Below, one piece after another: positions 25,601 through 40,600 of a DNA stretch of 64,000 bases. Position numbers and translations under genes: made by a program. A model generated the notes under the pieces. That model had not been told where the DNA came from and did not search any database. It saw only the letters and a program-made list of their open reading frames with translations. This DNA is from Owenia fusiformis (Eukaryota; Annelida; Polychaeta; Sabellida; Oweniidae), in NCBI GenBank assembly GCA_903813345.2, contig CAIIXF020000005.1, forward strand, positions 11,475,375-11,539,374. The letters run 5' to 3'. How positions within the stretch are numbered: the stretch's first letter is position 1; every line of letters begins with the position of its first letter.

Positions 25601-28600
25601 ACTTGTCATAGTGTACATGATAAACATATCTTCATGTACATGTAAAATGTGTCATAGTGTACATGAGAAACGTGTCATAGTGTAGATGAGAAACATGTCA
25701 CAGTGTACAAGAGAAACGAGTCATAGTGTACATGAGAAACATGTCATAGTGTACATGAGAAACGTGTAATTGTGTAAATGAGAAATGAGTCATAGTGTAC
25801 ATGAGAAACGTGTCATAGTGTACATGAGAAACGTGTCATAGCGTGAGAAACGTGTCATAGTGTACATGAGAAACATGTCATAGTGTACATGAGAAACATA
25901 TCTTCATGTACATGAGATTATTTAGAAACATGTAATGTTGTGGTATATAATAAAGTAAAATGGGATCATTATAGGAGACACTGGTAAAGTTAAGTTTCCT
26001 TAATAAACTATTGTGTCCATGAAAATTATGGCATCATAGATAGAGACAAAAAAACTATGGAATTTTATCTCGGCCAAATATTCTAGTAATGACCCCTTGG
26101 CATGCTGAATGTACATGTAGCAGACAATCTACATTTATAGAAAAGCCAGGGAAATAAGTATTCATTGAAGGCCCCTAGAGTACTTATCCTAATTCGAGCA
26201 AATTCAAGTCATTGATGATTGGTTTGTTATTAAACTGCTTTAAAAATCAGCAAAAAAGCAAGCTAACACTCAAGTATTACGCAAAATTCCAATAAAAGCT
26301 CTGAACATGAACTAAACTATAAACTAAAGCTTAAACATAACAAGACATAATGCTCTTTAATGTACATTTTATAGTATGTGTAACTTTGTAACTTCTCAGA
26401 CAAAAAGACACACATGTTAACCCCCTCCCAAAGATATAGTACTGTACAGGGTGATCAATAAATAAGGTAAAAGTATCTGGCATTTTGTAAATATTGGTCC
26501 AAACATCCTGAAATTTGGTCAGAATATACCTTGTACATTTCTAAATTAAAACATATAAATATATAACTTCTGTCATCTGATTGGTTAATATTATAGTTAC
26601 TATGGCAACTGGAGTCGGGGGTACCCGGGGCAATTTCATTGCGTCCAGTTTGAACAAAAATGATAAAAAGTACATATTTTTCAAACTGAAAAGAAATAAA
26701 CGTGGGTGCCAGCATTAATTGTTTTAATACTTTGTTTACATTGTTACATATTTTCTTGCAAATTTGATGTTTGATGTCACGGAAAAGATTAATATGTAAT
26801 GAAAACTGATGTGATCATAGAAAGTCTATGACACAGGTCAATGATGAAAAACAATACCCACAGAAGAGATTTGATGAGAGAAAAGAGGAAGAAGCTACTA
26901 AGACTAAGAGGCCTGCAAAACGTTTTACATTGCACTGGGAAAATGCTCCGTCTAACAATTCTATTCTCAAGGTACAAACCAGGTCATGTACTATACTCTC
27001 CTGACTTGTCGACTTATGATTTTACCGTCATGGTAAGCTGAAGAGGGAGTTGAGAGAGTTTCTCATGGGATGACTTGAAGCCAGCTGTCTATGCAGGCTA
27101 TGTGAAAAATTGGTTTAAAAGGTGTTCAATGACTGGAGTAGAAGACATGAACTATATGTTAAAAACAAAGGACATTAAGTAGCAGTTATGAAGTATGAAA
27201 TAAGAATATGATATGCCATTTTAATTGTAATTTGAAATATATTATCAAAAGTGTTTCGACTGAAAATTTAGTTCTTTGATAGTTGCCCCGGGTCTTCATG
27301 CTTTCTGTTGCTATGGCAACCATAACTTCAACCAATCACATCACTTTGATCTGTAACTTAGCATATCAATTCAATAATGTTTGATCATTATTCTGTGCAA
27401 ATTCCATGAGGATTGGGTAAAATCTGAAGAAATGGCAGATACTTTTACCTTATTTATTGATCACCCTGTATATGTGTATTTTAGTACACTAAGAAAATGA
27501 GGCTAAAATAAGTGATCACCTCTTTATGTTTCAGGTCTCTCATAAAGCCCTGGAGTTTCTTCCTAGGCCCCATAGGTATTCCCATCTCCTTGATGTCTGA
27601 CTCTTCACACATTATCTATGAACAAACACATGCAACAAGGTTAGAAAAGAAACATGTAGTTGTCACATATTACTTGCAGTGGTTTCATTAGCAGAAGGCC
27701 ATAGGCGATTTTCACTGGCAGAGTTTATCAAAATCACCAGTTGTTTTGAAAAATCTCGCAACTGATTGTTAGAAGTTATTATGGTTTCCAATGATTTTTT
27801 CAGTTGTTTTCATTTGTCAGAAATTCTAATGAAACTCCTAATTTGCTTCCAAATATATGCGTATAAGCCTAATAAAAGAAAATCTAATTCAAAATGTATT
27901 TCACATTTAGCAAAGCAAAATGCAACAATGTTAATATAACATGCATGATTCATTTAAAATATTTCTATGTTAAAAATAAGGGAGGGTCAAAACATCAACT
28001 CAAGATAATAAAATTGGGTTTTAACTTATTCCTTCTCATCCCAATTCCTCTCCAAAAGGATATCAAAAATGTTGGAATTTTTTTTTCGAGAAGGATTACC
28101 AAGAAATAACAGGATGATGTCAAAGAATACTTTTTGTTAACAACCAATTTTTCAACCTGCCCTGAGCTGTAATGAATATTTTCATATATTTTTCTAATAA
28201 AAAGCTTGACATACCAATGTTTCCATGTCTATTTTTTCTTTCTGGAATGCCTCTAAATAGTCTGACAGTCCCAGCTTTGCCAGTAACTCCTCTAAGGAGA
28301 GCTCTTTCTCATCCTCCTCTGCATTTGAAGATTCGTCAAGGTCAATATCATCTTTGGAAACCTTAAAATTAGAATAACTCAATTTTGTTTAATTTTGATA
28401 TTTTTCTTCATTTTTTGGGGGTAAATACCTGAATTACCATAAACTGGAATCTTCCAAAACAGAATGGATGATATTAAAGCAAGAGACTATAGGTTATATT
28501 TAAATCGCTTTTAATAAGAAAATGGGACCATTTAAAATTCAAATACGACATGACCAAGCATTCAACCTACCTCCTGAACTTCTTGTGTTTCTTTAGGGGT

Positions 28601-31600
28601 CTCAACAGGATCTGCAACTACTGGTTCTGGTGCTAAGGGGTCTCTTTGATGAGCAAGCAGATCGAACAGGATCAGTGAACCTACATGTAAGGCAAATTAC
28701 AACGTTTAAACCCTGACTGCTCAAATACACTTTTTATGCTTTTTGGGGACCTTTTACAACACCTTGAATTCACAGGTAATTCATGCATCTGTGTGATGCT
28801 TGTATTTTTCAATTCTAGGGAAATTTATACATAATGAACAATGAAATATTACATATTATTCCACAGTTAGCATGATATTCATAGGATAACATGTGAAAAT
28901 AAAAACGGTATTTTTGTAATCAGTGGTAAAATATGATATTTTTGACAAATTTTCACTTAACCATAGCATACGGTTTTTTAGCCATGACATACGATGTCGT
29001 ATGCGATGGTTTATGGATTTTTGCTACTTCAGACTCAAAACGAGGCTAAGTGTCAACATCGCCGGATCGTTTGGAAAATTCGAATTAAATGACTTAATTT
29101 CCGACGATTCTGATGATGACTTTAACTATGGAATAAAAAGAACATCCTATGATTTACTCGTGATATGATTTTAATCCACTCATGGTTATTGATATCTGCA
29201 CTCTCTCGCTACGCTCGCTCGTGCAGATATCATATCCATTCGTGGATAAAAATCATATCACTCATAAATCATAGGATATCCTCTATTTATTATGTTGATT
29301 TGTTCTGCTAAAGATACTTCTCCTTATTTATAGTTTTATATTTAGAGTCTCACCTAGACTATGTCCTGCTAAAGACACTCCTCCTTTATAGTTTGAATTA
29401 CGACTAGTAAATAGTTTATAGAGACGGCTGATCTCTGACGTTACAGTATCTGCAATTGTCTGAAAACAATACAAACATCTTAAAATAGTTACATAGCCTC
29501 CAAATCATAATTACATGGTTGAATTAATATTTGGTTTAACACAGGTGTTCTTATGTACGTTATAGTCTCCAACTCTTTTGTGGATGGCGTTCAGCAGTTG
29601 GTGTTAGGCATCTTTAACAAATGCCAAGCGGTGACATTTTGCATGTTAATCAAATTAAATGCCTTACGATCTTGTTTTTTAAAGTTATTTTATTTCCTGT
29701 TTGCTTAAAAGATTGTAGAATTACCTGAGATAGAATGTTGATTTAGGTGTAAAAGGTGTAAATAGCAGTGCATGTAAAAGGGTGCTTTAAGCCTAGATTA
29801 CCTGGCAGTATGTTGGACTGGTGTAAAATAGAATATCTAGCAGTGTGTCATTTGTGAAGTGCCTCAACTTTGCTATGCTCCCCAGTGTTATAGCCTTCAA
29901 CCTCCTAGAATAATAAAACAACTTTCGGTTATTCTCAGACTTTAAGACACGTTACAACTTCAACATATTTTTTTATAAAGGTGAATTAAGTGTCCGATTC
30001 TCTTGCATTTTATATAATTTAGTGCATTAACACCATTCCCATTCCACTCAACACTTTCCTCTAAATTTCCAATTTTAAAATGTGATCTGCCATGTGATTT
30101 TGCAGAGGAAGTGCATGGCCCATGTAACTCTTTATAATGAGAAGATAACCATATACTTTAATCTTTCAAATAAAGACACACTTTATTATAGAGAATGGCA
30201 GCGGGTTACAGGGGTTTCACAAGAATTTCTCACAGCAGGCTAAATAAATGAAAATAACAGGCAAAATTAATGGAAATCATAAATTGAACATGGAAAATTT
30301 GGAAAGTCAAACAACAGGCGATTTTGTGAAAACAACTGGTGAAAATTGCCTGTTGCCTGCTGCTAATGAAACCCATTTGGTAAACATTTGCATTACAAGC
30401 ATGTGGCGGTGCAATATATTGTCTATGAATATTGTAGTAACTTACCTATCGACTCCGGTGGCATCACCATGTAAAGCTGCATGCCAATGAACAGGTATGA
30501 ACTCAATGCGACTCAATTGGTTGTTCTCCTTATATGGTTTGAAGTGACTGTCTATTAACTGGAGGGAGATAGACCTAAAGTCATCAACTGGAATACAACA
30601 ATGATTTTTCTGTGATCATTGACAGTTTAAACAATAAGAGGAATGGGAGCGAACTAAGTTAATTTTGTAAGGGGAGAGAGGTGATTTTTGAAGAATTCTG
30701 TGAAAGGCATATTAAAATTTTCAAATTAGAAATTATTTTGAATTTCAAAACTTCAATTCACTCTCATATTAATACACATATTATTGCGTATAGAACCAAC
30801 CCACAGTGTTATAATTTCTTTGAAATACATGCTATGAGTCATTTTACCAGGTCACTCTGTAAGTAAACTATGTAATGAGATAATTTCTTAACTGATCCTA
30901 CCTCCTTCTACAATAGAGCGTCCTCTAAGGTCACAGACTTGGCCTATACCATGTACTATGAAGATAACATGGTCTATATTGCGAGGCTCCCCTTCAGGAA
31001 TGTCATCAAACTCTTCAATTCCACGTCTCACAACACGCGGCCTCATCATGTCACTCTGTAACACATAATATGTGAAATATGTGAAGCATATGTGAAATAT
31101 GGGAAACAATTGTAATATGTGAAGTATATGTGAAACTAATATGTGAAGAATATGTTTTAATATGTGAAACAACTAAGTAATATGTGAAGTATATGCATAG
31201 TATGGGAAATCTTTTTTGTGTATGAAACATTTGTGTAATATGGAAAATAAATGTGTATTATGTGCAATTTATGAAATATGAGTTGAATGTGAAACATATG
31301 AGAAACAGGTGAAGTACATCTGTGAACATGTTTGTGAAATATATGAGCCGAGTGAAAGAAATGAGTAATACATATCGGGAATTTACATTGTGGTTGTACT
31401 ATAATGCAGTTAAGAGGGTGGTTGCGTAAATGATGCCAACAATAACTTTTTTTTATTTTTTTATATGTGAAACTTTGTTCAATTCTAAGAAAAATGAGAC
31501 CAAAAAAAATTAGGGTCACCGTGCTCGAATTTTTTTTACAGCCAAAACAAAATCATACCCAAAACACTAAAAATCACTCTTAGATATCCCCTAAATTGAC

Positions 31601-34600
31601 CTTTTCATTGTATTTCAATGGGAAAAATAATGTATTTTCTCCCCTATAATAACATTAAATAATAGTAATTTCCCAACAATAACTTTTTTTTATATTTCAT
31701 TAATTTAAACTTCGTTCAATTGTTAAAATAATGACCCGAAAAAAATATGGGGTCACCGAGCTAATTTTTTTTCTACAGCCAAATCAAAACCATACCCCCA
31801 AAACACTAAAATCACTCTTAACATGTCCGTTAATTGCCCTTTCTATTGTAGGTAGTCTAAATGATGGCCCAAAAGTGCTAGGAAAGCAATTATAAATGTA
31901 CACTTATGACATAGGGCTATGGATAAATTTGGTACCGTTGGAAAGCTCATAGTGCTAACTTTGGGATTCACTTGTTAAAAATTATGAAATGTGGACCTTA
32001 AGTGCCCAAATGCTCGTTTCCATAGTAACCACAAAAATAATGACAAGAACGTGTTTTTTACACATAACTCCCCCAATATTTCTTCGATTTTGATAAAATT
32101 TATATCATATTAAAGATAAAATAGAGCTCAATTTTTCAAAATTACATTTATGCAAATTAGCTCATTTGCATATTGATTGTGACGTCATAACTGAATTATT
32201 TTGTATTTTTAAATAGACGAGTATATTTTGTATTTCAATGAGAAAATCACCATACTGAACAGCAATTTAGAGTTCTTTCCAACTAATACTTTATTATGTT
32301 AAAATTTTCATTCATTTCTTCAAAAATGACACCGAAAAATATAAAGTTTATTTTGAAGTAAAAATACAGCATAATTTATGCATATAGTCAATATACCCTT
32401 TCCAACCAATACGTCCAGTCCCTTATTGTCTAAATTGCCCGAATTGGCTATAGTTCCATGATCATTAAGTATCAATATTATTCTTTTGGAAAGTTTCATC
32501 ATTGTAATACTATTATTAAAAACAAATGAATATTGTTATTGATGTGGAGCTTAGGCATTGTCCCAATAATCTGTTGCTATGACAACCAATAGTTATGTCT
32601 ATTTACATTGTGTACATGCAGGCCCATAGCCAGTGGTTCGTTGGGTTTGAGTAAATCCCCTGGCCAAAAATGTTCACCATTCTGAGCATTTTTCAAGTGG
32701 TTTTTGTCATTTTTGGGCCAAAATGGTCAAATGTGAACCCCCTGGAATTTTTTGATTTTTTTTAGCAAAAGCAGGCTATAGGCATGACATGTATAATAAA
32801 ATCATGTACGTGACAAAATATGCATAAAATATAGATTTATTTTCATCAGAATAACTACATACCACTTTTTTAAAATCCCGAAAATGAATAAAGTGTTCTG
32901 TAGTTCATAATTAAGTATTTGTAAATATGGATTTATGGATACCCTGTACATAGCTACATGTGTTTAGGAATGGTGTTTACAGGGAACATATTCTCTTGAG
33001 CTGTTGAGAGATATTGTCATTAAATCAGTTGCTGTTCTTTTTGTTCTTTTTGTTCTGTGTCCATTGTTATATATTATGAATGCCATAAATACCATAAATC
33101 CAAAGATAGACAGAGAAAATTAAATAAAGTCAATGTGCTCAGCAAGTTCCACTTCTGCCATGGACTCGTTTGTCAAACTCATTATTGCCTCGCTGGTCAT
33201 ATCCTGTCATCTGTAGCATGTGCTTACATACACTCTAAGAGGGCTGAGTCATACAAGAAGACCCAAAGACCAATAATGTGGATCATACCTGAAATTGAAT
33301 ATCACACAAAAGTAACAAATTGCAGGTATCACTATGATATAAAAGAAATATGAATGCAGTTACTTCATTCAAGCATAACATTATCCAAAGGACGATTCTC
33401 GGTTTGGAGAACAGTGTCCTGGGCTAATAATTTTTTTCATGAAAAATATAGAAATATTACCCAAATTAAACTATGAATATTCAAAAGAGGACATTTAAAT
33501 CTACAAGATGTGAAAATAAAAAATTGGTCTAAAGCAAGGATAACGCTCAATTAGACCGATTCCATAAAATACAAGTCTCGATTTGGGGAAACAAGTTCAT
33601 CAGTGTACTGCGCTAATTTTTTTTGCAAAAAATCTAGAAATATTACCCAAATTAAATTAGGATTATCCAAAAGAAGACATTCAGATCTATATTATGTAAA
33701 AAAATCAGATTTGTCCGAAGCAGGGATAGTGCTCATTTAGATGGATGAACTTCGTTCTCCAAACCGAGAATCGTCCTTTATAGTTACATAGTATTGGAAT
33801 TCCAATCATGGTATAAAAAATTGTAATCAGGACCAAATTATGAAGGCCTATGTGTAGTTTTCTTTTTGAATTAGGCAAGAAAGTTATCATTACTTAATTA
33901 GATGCAAACATTTTACTTATAATCTTATTTTGATAATAAAAATGATGAGTTAATCCCATACAGCAAAACCTGTATATCTGAACACCTAGCTGATCCAAAT
34001 ACCTTCAAATGCTAACACAATTTCTGGCTCCATTTTTCCTCCCATTGACTTGACTCCCATGTTAAAAACCTTGAAATCTGACAACATCCTAATTCCAACA
34101 GTGGACACTCATATTTGAAAATTTAACATGTGTTAATTGAACACTTTCCACAATTTTTACAAAACTGTTCAAATATTTTAAATTTAAGACTAATTTGATA
34201 TGAAATTCTGAAAAATATGAAATGGCCTCAGAATTTTGATGCCATGAAGCCAAATGCTCAATAGAAATATTAATATTCATTGAGAATGCATTAAAATCCA
34301 CAATCTTGCGGATAGAGAAACCGAAATCAATACTTCTCCCCATCCGAATGCTTTCTGACCATTCTCAATGATGTTCAGATTGGACAGATTTTCCTGTATA
34401 TTACTTGTTCTCTTACCTCTTACATTCTGTACCTCTAGCTAATTTTGTATAATGTCAAATGACTGTTAGTCAGGTGTAACGTACATCCACTGAAGCCAAC
34501 TTTCTGGGCACCCAAGACATCTTTGGAGACAAGGCCTGCAGAACATAAATTAATATGTTGTAAATTTACATATCTACAGGGTGGGCCAATAACAATTAGA

Positions 34601-37600
34601 AAATTTTTCCATTTCTTCAATTTTCTTTATTATTGCAGCTCAATCAACAAAAATTCAGATAGCTGTAAAATGATTACTGGTGAACATGTTAAATTTAAAA
34701 ATGTGTATGTATTTATTTTTGGCTTGTCAATTGATCATGATCTGTATTCTACATGCAGACATGTGTCATGACGAATTTCAAATTTTCTCAGCTTGAGCCA
34801 TCACTGCTGAAATCATCTTTTTAACATACAATATGTGCCCTGCAAATGGTCTCACCACACTTTTCATCAATTAAAACATATGTTGTTATCTCTAGAAGTT
34901 AACCATCTCTCCCTTGGATAATATAGCTTACTGACCTCAGCTTTTCTTCAAAACTGGCATAATATGTCTCAGACTGATTGTTCAGGTGGATAGAGAGGAT
35001 GTGTTCAGGAAATCCCCGAAGTGAGTAATTAAAGCTTGAGCTTGTATATTCAATAATTATATTTACACAATATTGACAATGAATTATTTTTTCAATTTCC
35101 TAAAGTATTGAAGATAATACATGACTAAAAGTTACAATGGATTTTTTGGCCCACCTTGTATATAATCTATTTATTACAAAAACAACTAGACTTGAAGTTA
35201 TTTTAGTACCAGCTGGAAAGATCACTTGATACCATACATCAAAGTATCCATGCCATTTTGATACTTATTGCATCTTTCTGTTTAGCCAGAAACATGATAT
35301 TTTGAGGCATATTGTGATCTGGGCTCAAGCGAATGGGAATTGAGTTACACCTGTCTATTCATTTATTGTATTCTGTAGTCATTGCCTACACAGGCAAATG
35401 TGATATAACATCTATCTATATGACTTGAACAATATATTACATGTCATTTATACAATTACCTGTACTCAAAAACTTCCAGGTCATTTGACTGGACAAGTAT
35501 GTATGGCCTATGTCGACAATGACGTGACAGTCATCTGAAGGATCTAACTGCATTGCATGATCATTTATCATTAATCATAATAACTTCCTCAACCTCCCAA
35601 TCATTTTGACGCAACTGTTAGTGGTCCATAAAACCGTTGTTTGTTGTTTTGGGTAACTTGTCATCTGAAATACATGGAAAAGTTTGAAAGTATATCAAGA
35701 ATAAAATGAAACTTGAGACGTCATATGATGTTCTATGATATCTAATACCGATACAGTAAACATAAATGTACAATTTCAACTATACTGCAGTACAGCACAT
35801 GTACAGTACATGTACGTGTAGCATGTTTATCCGTACCCTAGTTCAACGCCGGGGCCATAAGACATGCCAGATAAGAAACCAGGCCCCAGGCTAGGTCTAA
35901 TGTTGTTGGACTATCCGTGCCCAAATATTTATTGATGATAACTGCATGTGATTGTTAATACATGTACACGAAACATGTACATGTAATTTTCCATTACAAA
36001 ATTATCTTTTTGCCCACATCAAAATGTACTTTTACTGCGATAGGCAGTCAAATATAGTTAACATTTCATTTAAGATGTCCCGACTCTGCCCGCATGGGAG
36101 GTCTCTGGGACATGAAAACCTGTTGAGTTTGAACATGGGCTTTGTAAGATCAAGGTCATGACGAATCGATCACCCAAAATAAATTCATATGTAATTTTAA
36201 GAAGAATTTCAGTGATTATATGCATACGATCACAGAATAATCCATTGTATTTATATATAACACTACCATCTACTATTAACATACCAAATTATTACATTAA
36301 ATACTAAATTTCAAGGGAATTTATGAGAATTTTCAAATCAATATTACGCAAATGACAATTCCCGATCGAGAACCAGGAAGCGATTTCTACCTTTAAATAT
36401 GGTGATTTTGATCGATTACAAAAGGAAAATGATATTGAATTCGATACTTCTTACCTTCATAAACAGTTGTTATGATGTTTAATGCTACGATTCTCCACTG
36501 TTTGCCCGATTGAGACTGAAATCGTCCCGTCATCAGTGCAGCATCTTGTTTCTAGGTGGGCGATAATTGGTGAGGAGTTTCAGAGACGTTCAAAAATTAC
36601 GACAATAGAGTGTCTTATTTTCCCGTGCAACTAATTCTCTCACCAAAAATAAATATTATAAAGCCATTTTCATTCATTTTGAACATACGTTTTATTTATT
36701 TGAGTAATATACATTAAAATAAAAAAATCACGGCATCGAAACCGAAACCGAAAGTTAGATGCGCGAGAATGATGCGCACTCGTCCATCGGCTTTAGGAAA
36801 CCACCCTCTTAATATATTGTAATGAGTGTGCCATTTACTTACAGCTGTTGTGCCCCATTCATCAGGCTGGGCAGATGCTCTGAAGTGGACTATAACATTG
36901 GGGTTGTGCATCACTATGGTCTCTCCCCCAGGGAACTCTAGTCTTTTGTGCCAGACATTGTTTGTGATTGCATTCTTGTACTCTTCCTGCAATAAACACG
37001 TAAAGTAAAAAATTAGTATATAGATATTGCTAAAATGTGAGGTGTCAGCCATCTTATGCAAACCTACTTGATGGCTTTCCCAGTATTGTCGTAAGTGAAT
37101 GTGTTCAGCACTGATGTCTGGTAACCAGATGAGAATCCTTTTGAAAACAGATTATTGAAATCTTAAAGTATTTCGGATACTTTAATTCTAAACTTAAATT
37201 TTGGAAAAGATAGAAAATAAGTCTGTTTGGGGAAAATCTCATAAATCTATGATGGATTTATTACAATTTTGCACTCGGTTTATTACAAAAGGATTTTCTT
37301 ACCTCTAATTTATCTGAGAAACTTTCATCATATGGTACAAAACGATTATCTCGCTCCCGCTTAAAAAACCAGGAGCATCGACGCACTTCAGTTGGATTTT
37401 CCTCCCAATAGATGGCCTTCCTCTGTCTGGCCTGAAGGTCAACATCATACCGACCTCCATCTGTGGGAATCACAAAACCACCTGTGCTTGCTTCATCTGA
37501 AAGTAAAAAGTTACAAAATCTCAAAATATTGTAACACAAAAATGGATAATTGTATTGTTTGGATGGCCTAAATTATCAGCATGGATGCCAAAATGGATAT

Positions 37601-40600
37601 AAGCTCAGACAATAGGCAGTTTCCATTTTTTGAAAATTGCTGAAGGTATATGTTTTACTTATATCTTGTATAGACTTACCACTATAAATAAAAAATAAAA
37701 ACAAACAAACAAACATATATCAATACCTATTTCAAACAGTGACGATCTATTCCAAAAACTTTTTGAAATACCATATAACCTTTCAAAGCACAAACATGAA
37801 ACATGAGTTTGATATTGCTTTCCCCTACATTAGGAATATTATCATTACTCATATGAGAATTTCATTTTAGACAGTGTCTAAAACTTAATATAACAGAGTA
37901 TAACAAGGTACAAAATTAAAAAATGTACCCAGCTTGCTCAAAATCGAATTATTTCTATTATATATTTCATGAGAAAATATCCTTGTAAATTTCTGATCAG
38001 TTCATCTTTACTTCAAATGAGCAGACAAGAAAAGTGACATTCCGCCACCTGCCTATCAAATTAACAACAATAAACCGTAAAATTGTATCTTTATCAGGTA
38101 TGATAAAACTATGACTTACCTGATCTATAAGCATCCTCTAGTTTTTGATTGTCAATATTGGAGAATGGAAACCACATTGTTGTGAGCTCAATGTGCTTAG
38201 AATAGAACCAATGGAACTTAATTGGATTATAAATTCCTGGCTGTTCCCCAGGTACTCCTCCAGGATTAATTGGTGGTTGTGAATAATCTGGCTGCTGGCT
38301 CTGTGATGTTGGGGCTCCAGTGGGAAATTCTGGAGGACTAGTACTCGGGGGATATATTGAAGATGTGGAACTAGGAGGGGGAAGCATACCCCCAGGTCCT
38401 GGTACAGGAGGGTAGCCCAAGGCAGGGGGCAAGCCTGAGGGTGGTGGCAAGGTGCCTGGGCCTGGAGGAGCATGCATGGTGGAGGAAGTAGCTACCTCAG
38501 GAGCAGAGATATACTTCCTGGGCCCAGAGAGCGGATTTCTTCGACCCGATGGGGTACCACCCATAGGAGGACCTGAAATATAAAAGTTAAATATCAAATA
38601 AATATAAGTGCCTTTTCATATCATTCATGCTGAAAGATTTTTTTATTTAAAACAAGACTTCTTCGTGAAAAGTCACGTGAATTCCGGCTTTTGCTCGGTC
38701 ATCTCGGCATCTCGGCTCCAAACCCAATCAGATGTTTCAATTTTGAGTGACAATGCATATTAATTCTCAAGTCTCGCCCAATATATTTATGTATACGTTA
38801 AACAAATTCAAACCTTCAAAAAATCTGTGTTAAAAACAAGGAAGTGTGGGTGAAATAGATAACACGTAGAATTGCAGATTTAAATGTAAAACTTTCAACA
38901 GTTGCCATAGTAACATTAATTAACACAAAACAACTTATTGAAGCAAAAGTGCTACAGTACCTGATATCTGTCTGTCTACATGCTAAATATCTCAATCCAG
39001 TTACTTGTTTTTCTTTTACTTTTGTTACTATGGTACATTTTCATGAAAGTGACATCATAAATGTTTATTGTGTGCATTATGTGTAATGTTACAATAGCAA
39101 CTAATGAATGGAAAAGCTGAAGATACCTAGCAGATGAAATCATACTATTTCCTACTCATTTAGTTTACTTACCAATCGTGACAGGATAAAGCTATCATAT
39201 AATGGGGTTTAACTAATAAAGCAGTGGAATTTATGTTTATGTTTTGATTGTTTCATTTAAGAATCGTCTCATTAAATCAATTTTTGATTACAATCATTTG
39301 CAATTACCTCCTGTGGGGAATCCAGGAGTAGCTCCCCCAGCACTGGATAGGGGTGCCTGCATAGGGATCTGTGGGGTGAAGGTAGAACTTGGAGTTACTC
39401 CGACTTCGCCAAAGGGATCAGCTGCTCCAGAATTTGGTGTACCAAACATGCTGTAGGGTGCAGGGGATGGTGCATTAGAATCGGGTGGAGTTTGTCCGAC
39501 AAAGCTGTCAGCTTCACCTTCCAAATCTGAATTACATAGGAAACTTACATTATTCAATTAAGTATTCTTGTACAATGTAGGTAATTGACAATGCTAGTTT
39601 TGGTAATGAATCTTATACTAAGGTGTAATAGGCTTTTAACAAAGATGGAATTGTAGAGAGTTGAGATACTCAGTATGAGCTCATATCTGTTATATCTCAT
39701 CTTTTGATGAGTCCTTCTTTATAATATGCCTTTACTCAATAATCAATGGACACCCTGCTCCAAGCACTCCCATAGATGTGAACATATCTCTTATTTCTGC
39801 GATCGTGAAAATCACAAGTGAAAAATATAAAATCATGCTAAAAATTAAAAACAGAATGAATGTCCTCTACCCATTATTTTGAAAAATCTGTTATGATTAG
39901 CCAAATTAGTTTATTTTTGAGGTAAAAAAATCCAAAAACACTGGGTGGTTTCTTAATCGTGTCTTAGGCCTAAAGTATCAGTTATAACTAGAAAATGGCA
40001 ACTCCACGGAGTAGCAAATCCCAACGAACACTATATAAATCATCAATCTGCACAGTCACAATGTAATATTTACCATCTACTCTTACCTTCAATAAATATT
40101 TTAAATCATTGAAGTATCATGTAACCATACTTTCAAGATAACTCTAAGTAATGGCGAATATCTGCTCTAGTCAGCCATTTTGAATTTTCAGAGGCGCAAA
40201 TCAGAAAAACAATGCCATAATTGTGATCTACTCTGAAATACCTTCAATTTGAGTATAATATAGCCATACTTTTAAGAGATTAGAAAACAATTGCGAAATC
40301 CCGCATTAGGCGGCCATTTTTGAATTTTTTGAGGCCCGAATCAGAAAAACGTTACAATATTTGCAATCTACTCAAAATTTCCTTTCATTTGAGTATAATA
40401 AAGCCATACTTCAAAAACATCTCAAAATTAACGCAAATTCCTGTTTTCCCGATCCCCCATTTACGGCCCATGGGGGTCAGGGTGAAGAACTTGAGATATA
40501 TGTGAAATAGATAGATGTTGTTAATATACTACCAAAATTTCAAATAATAATATTTATTATTTTGGTTTAAAATGAAAAACATAAGATTCTAGCAAAAAAT

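Noticed and set aside
31157-31519. 120-codon minus-strand frame rich in His, Ile and Tyr
   Set aside because: Produced by the ATATGTGAA short repeat upstream of SEC23IP exon 6.
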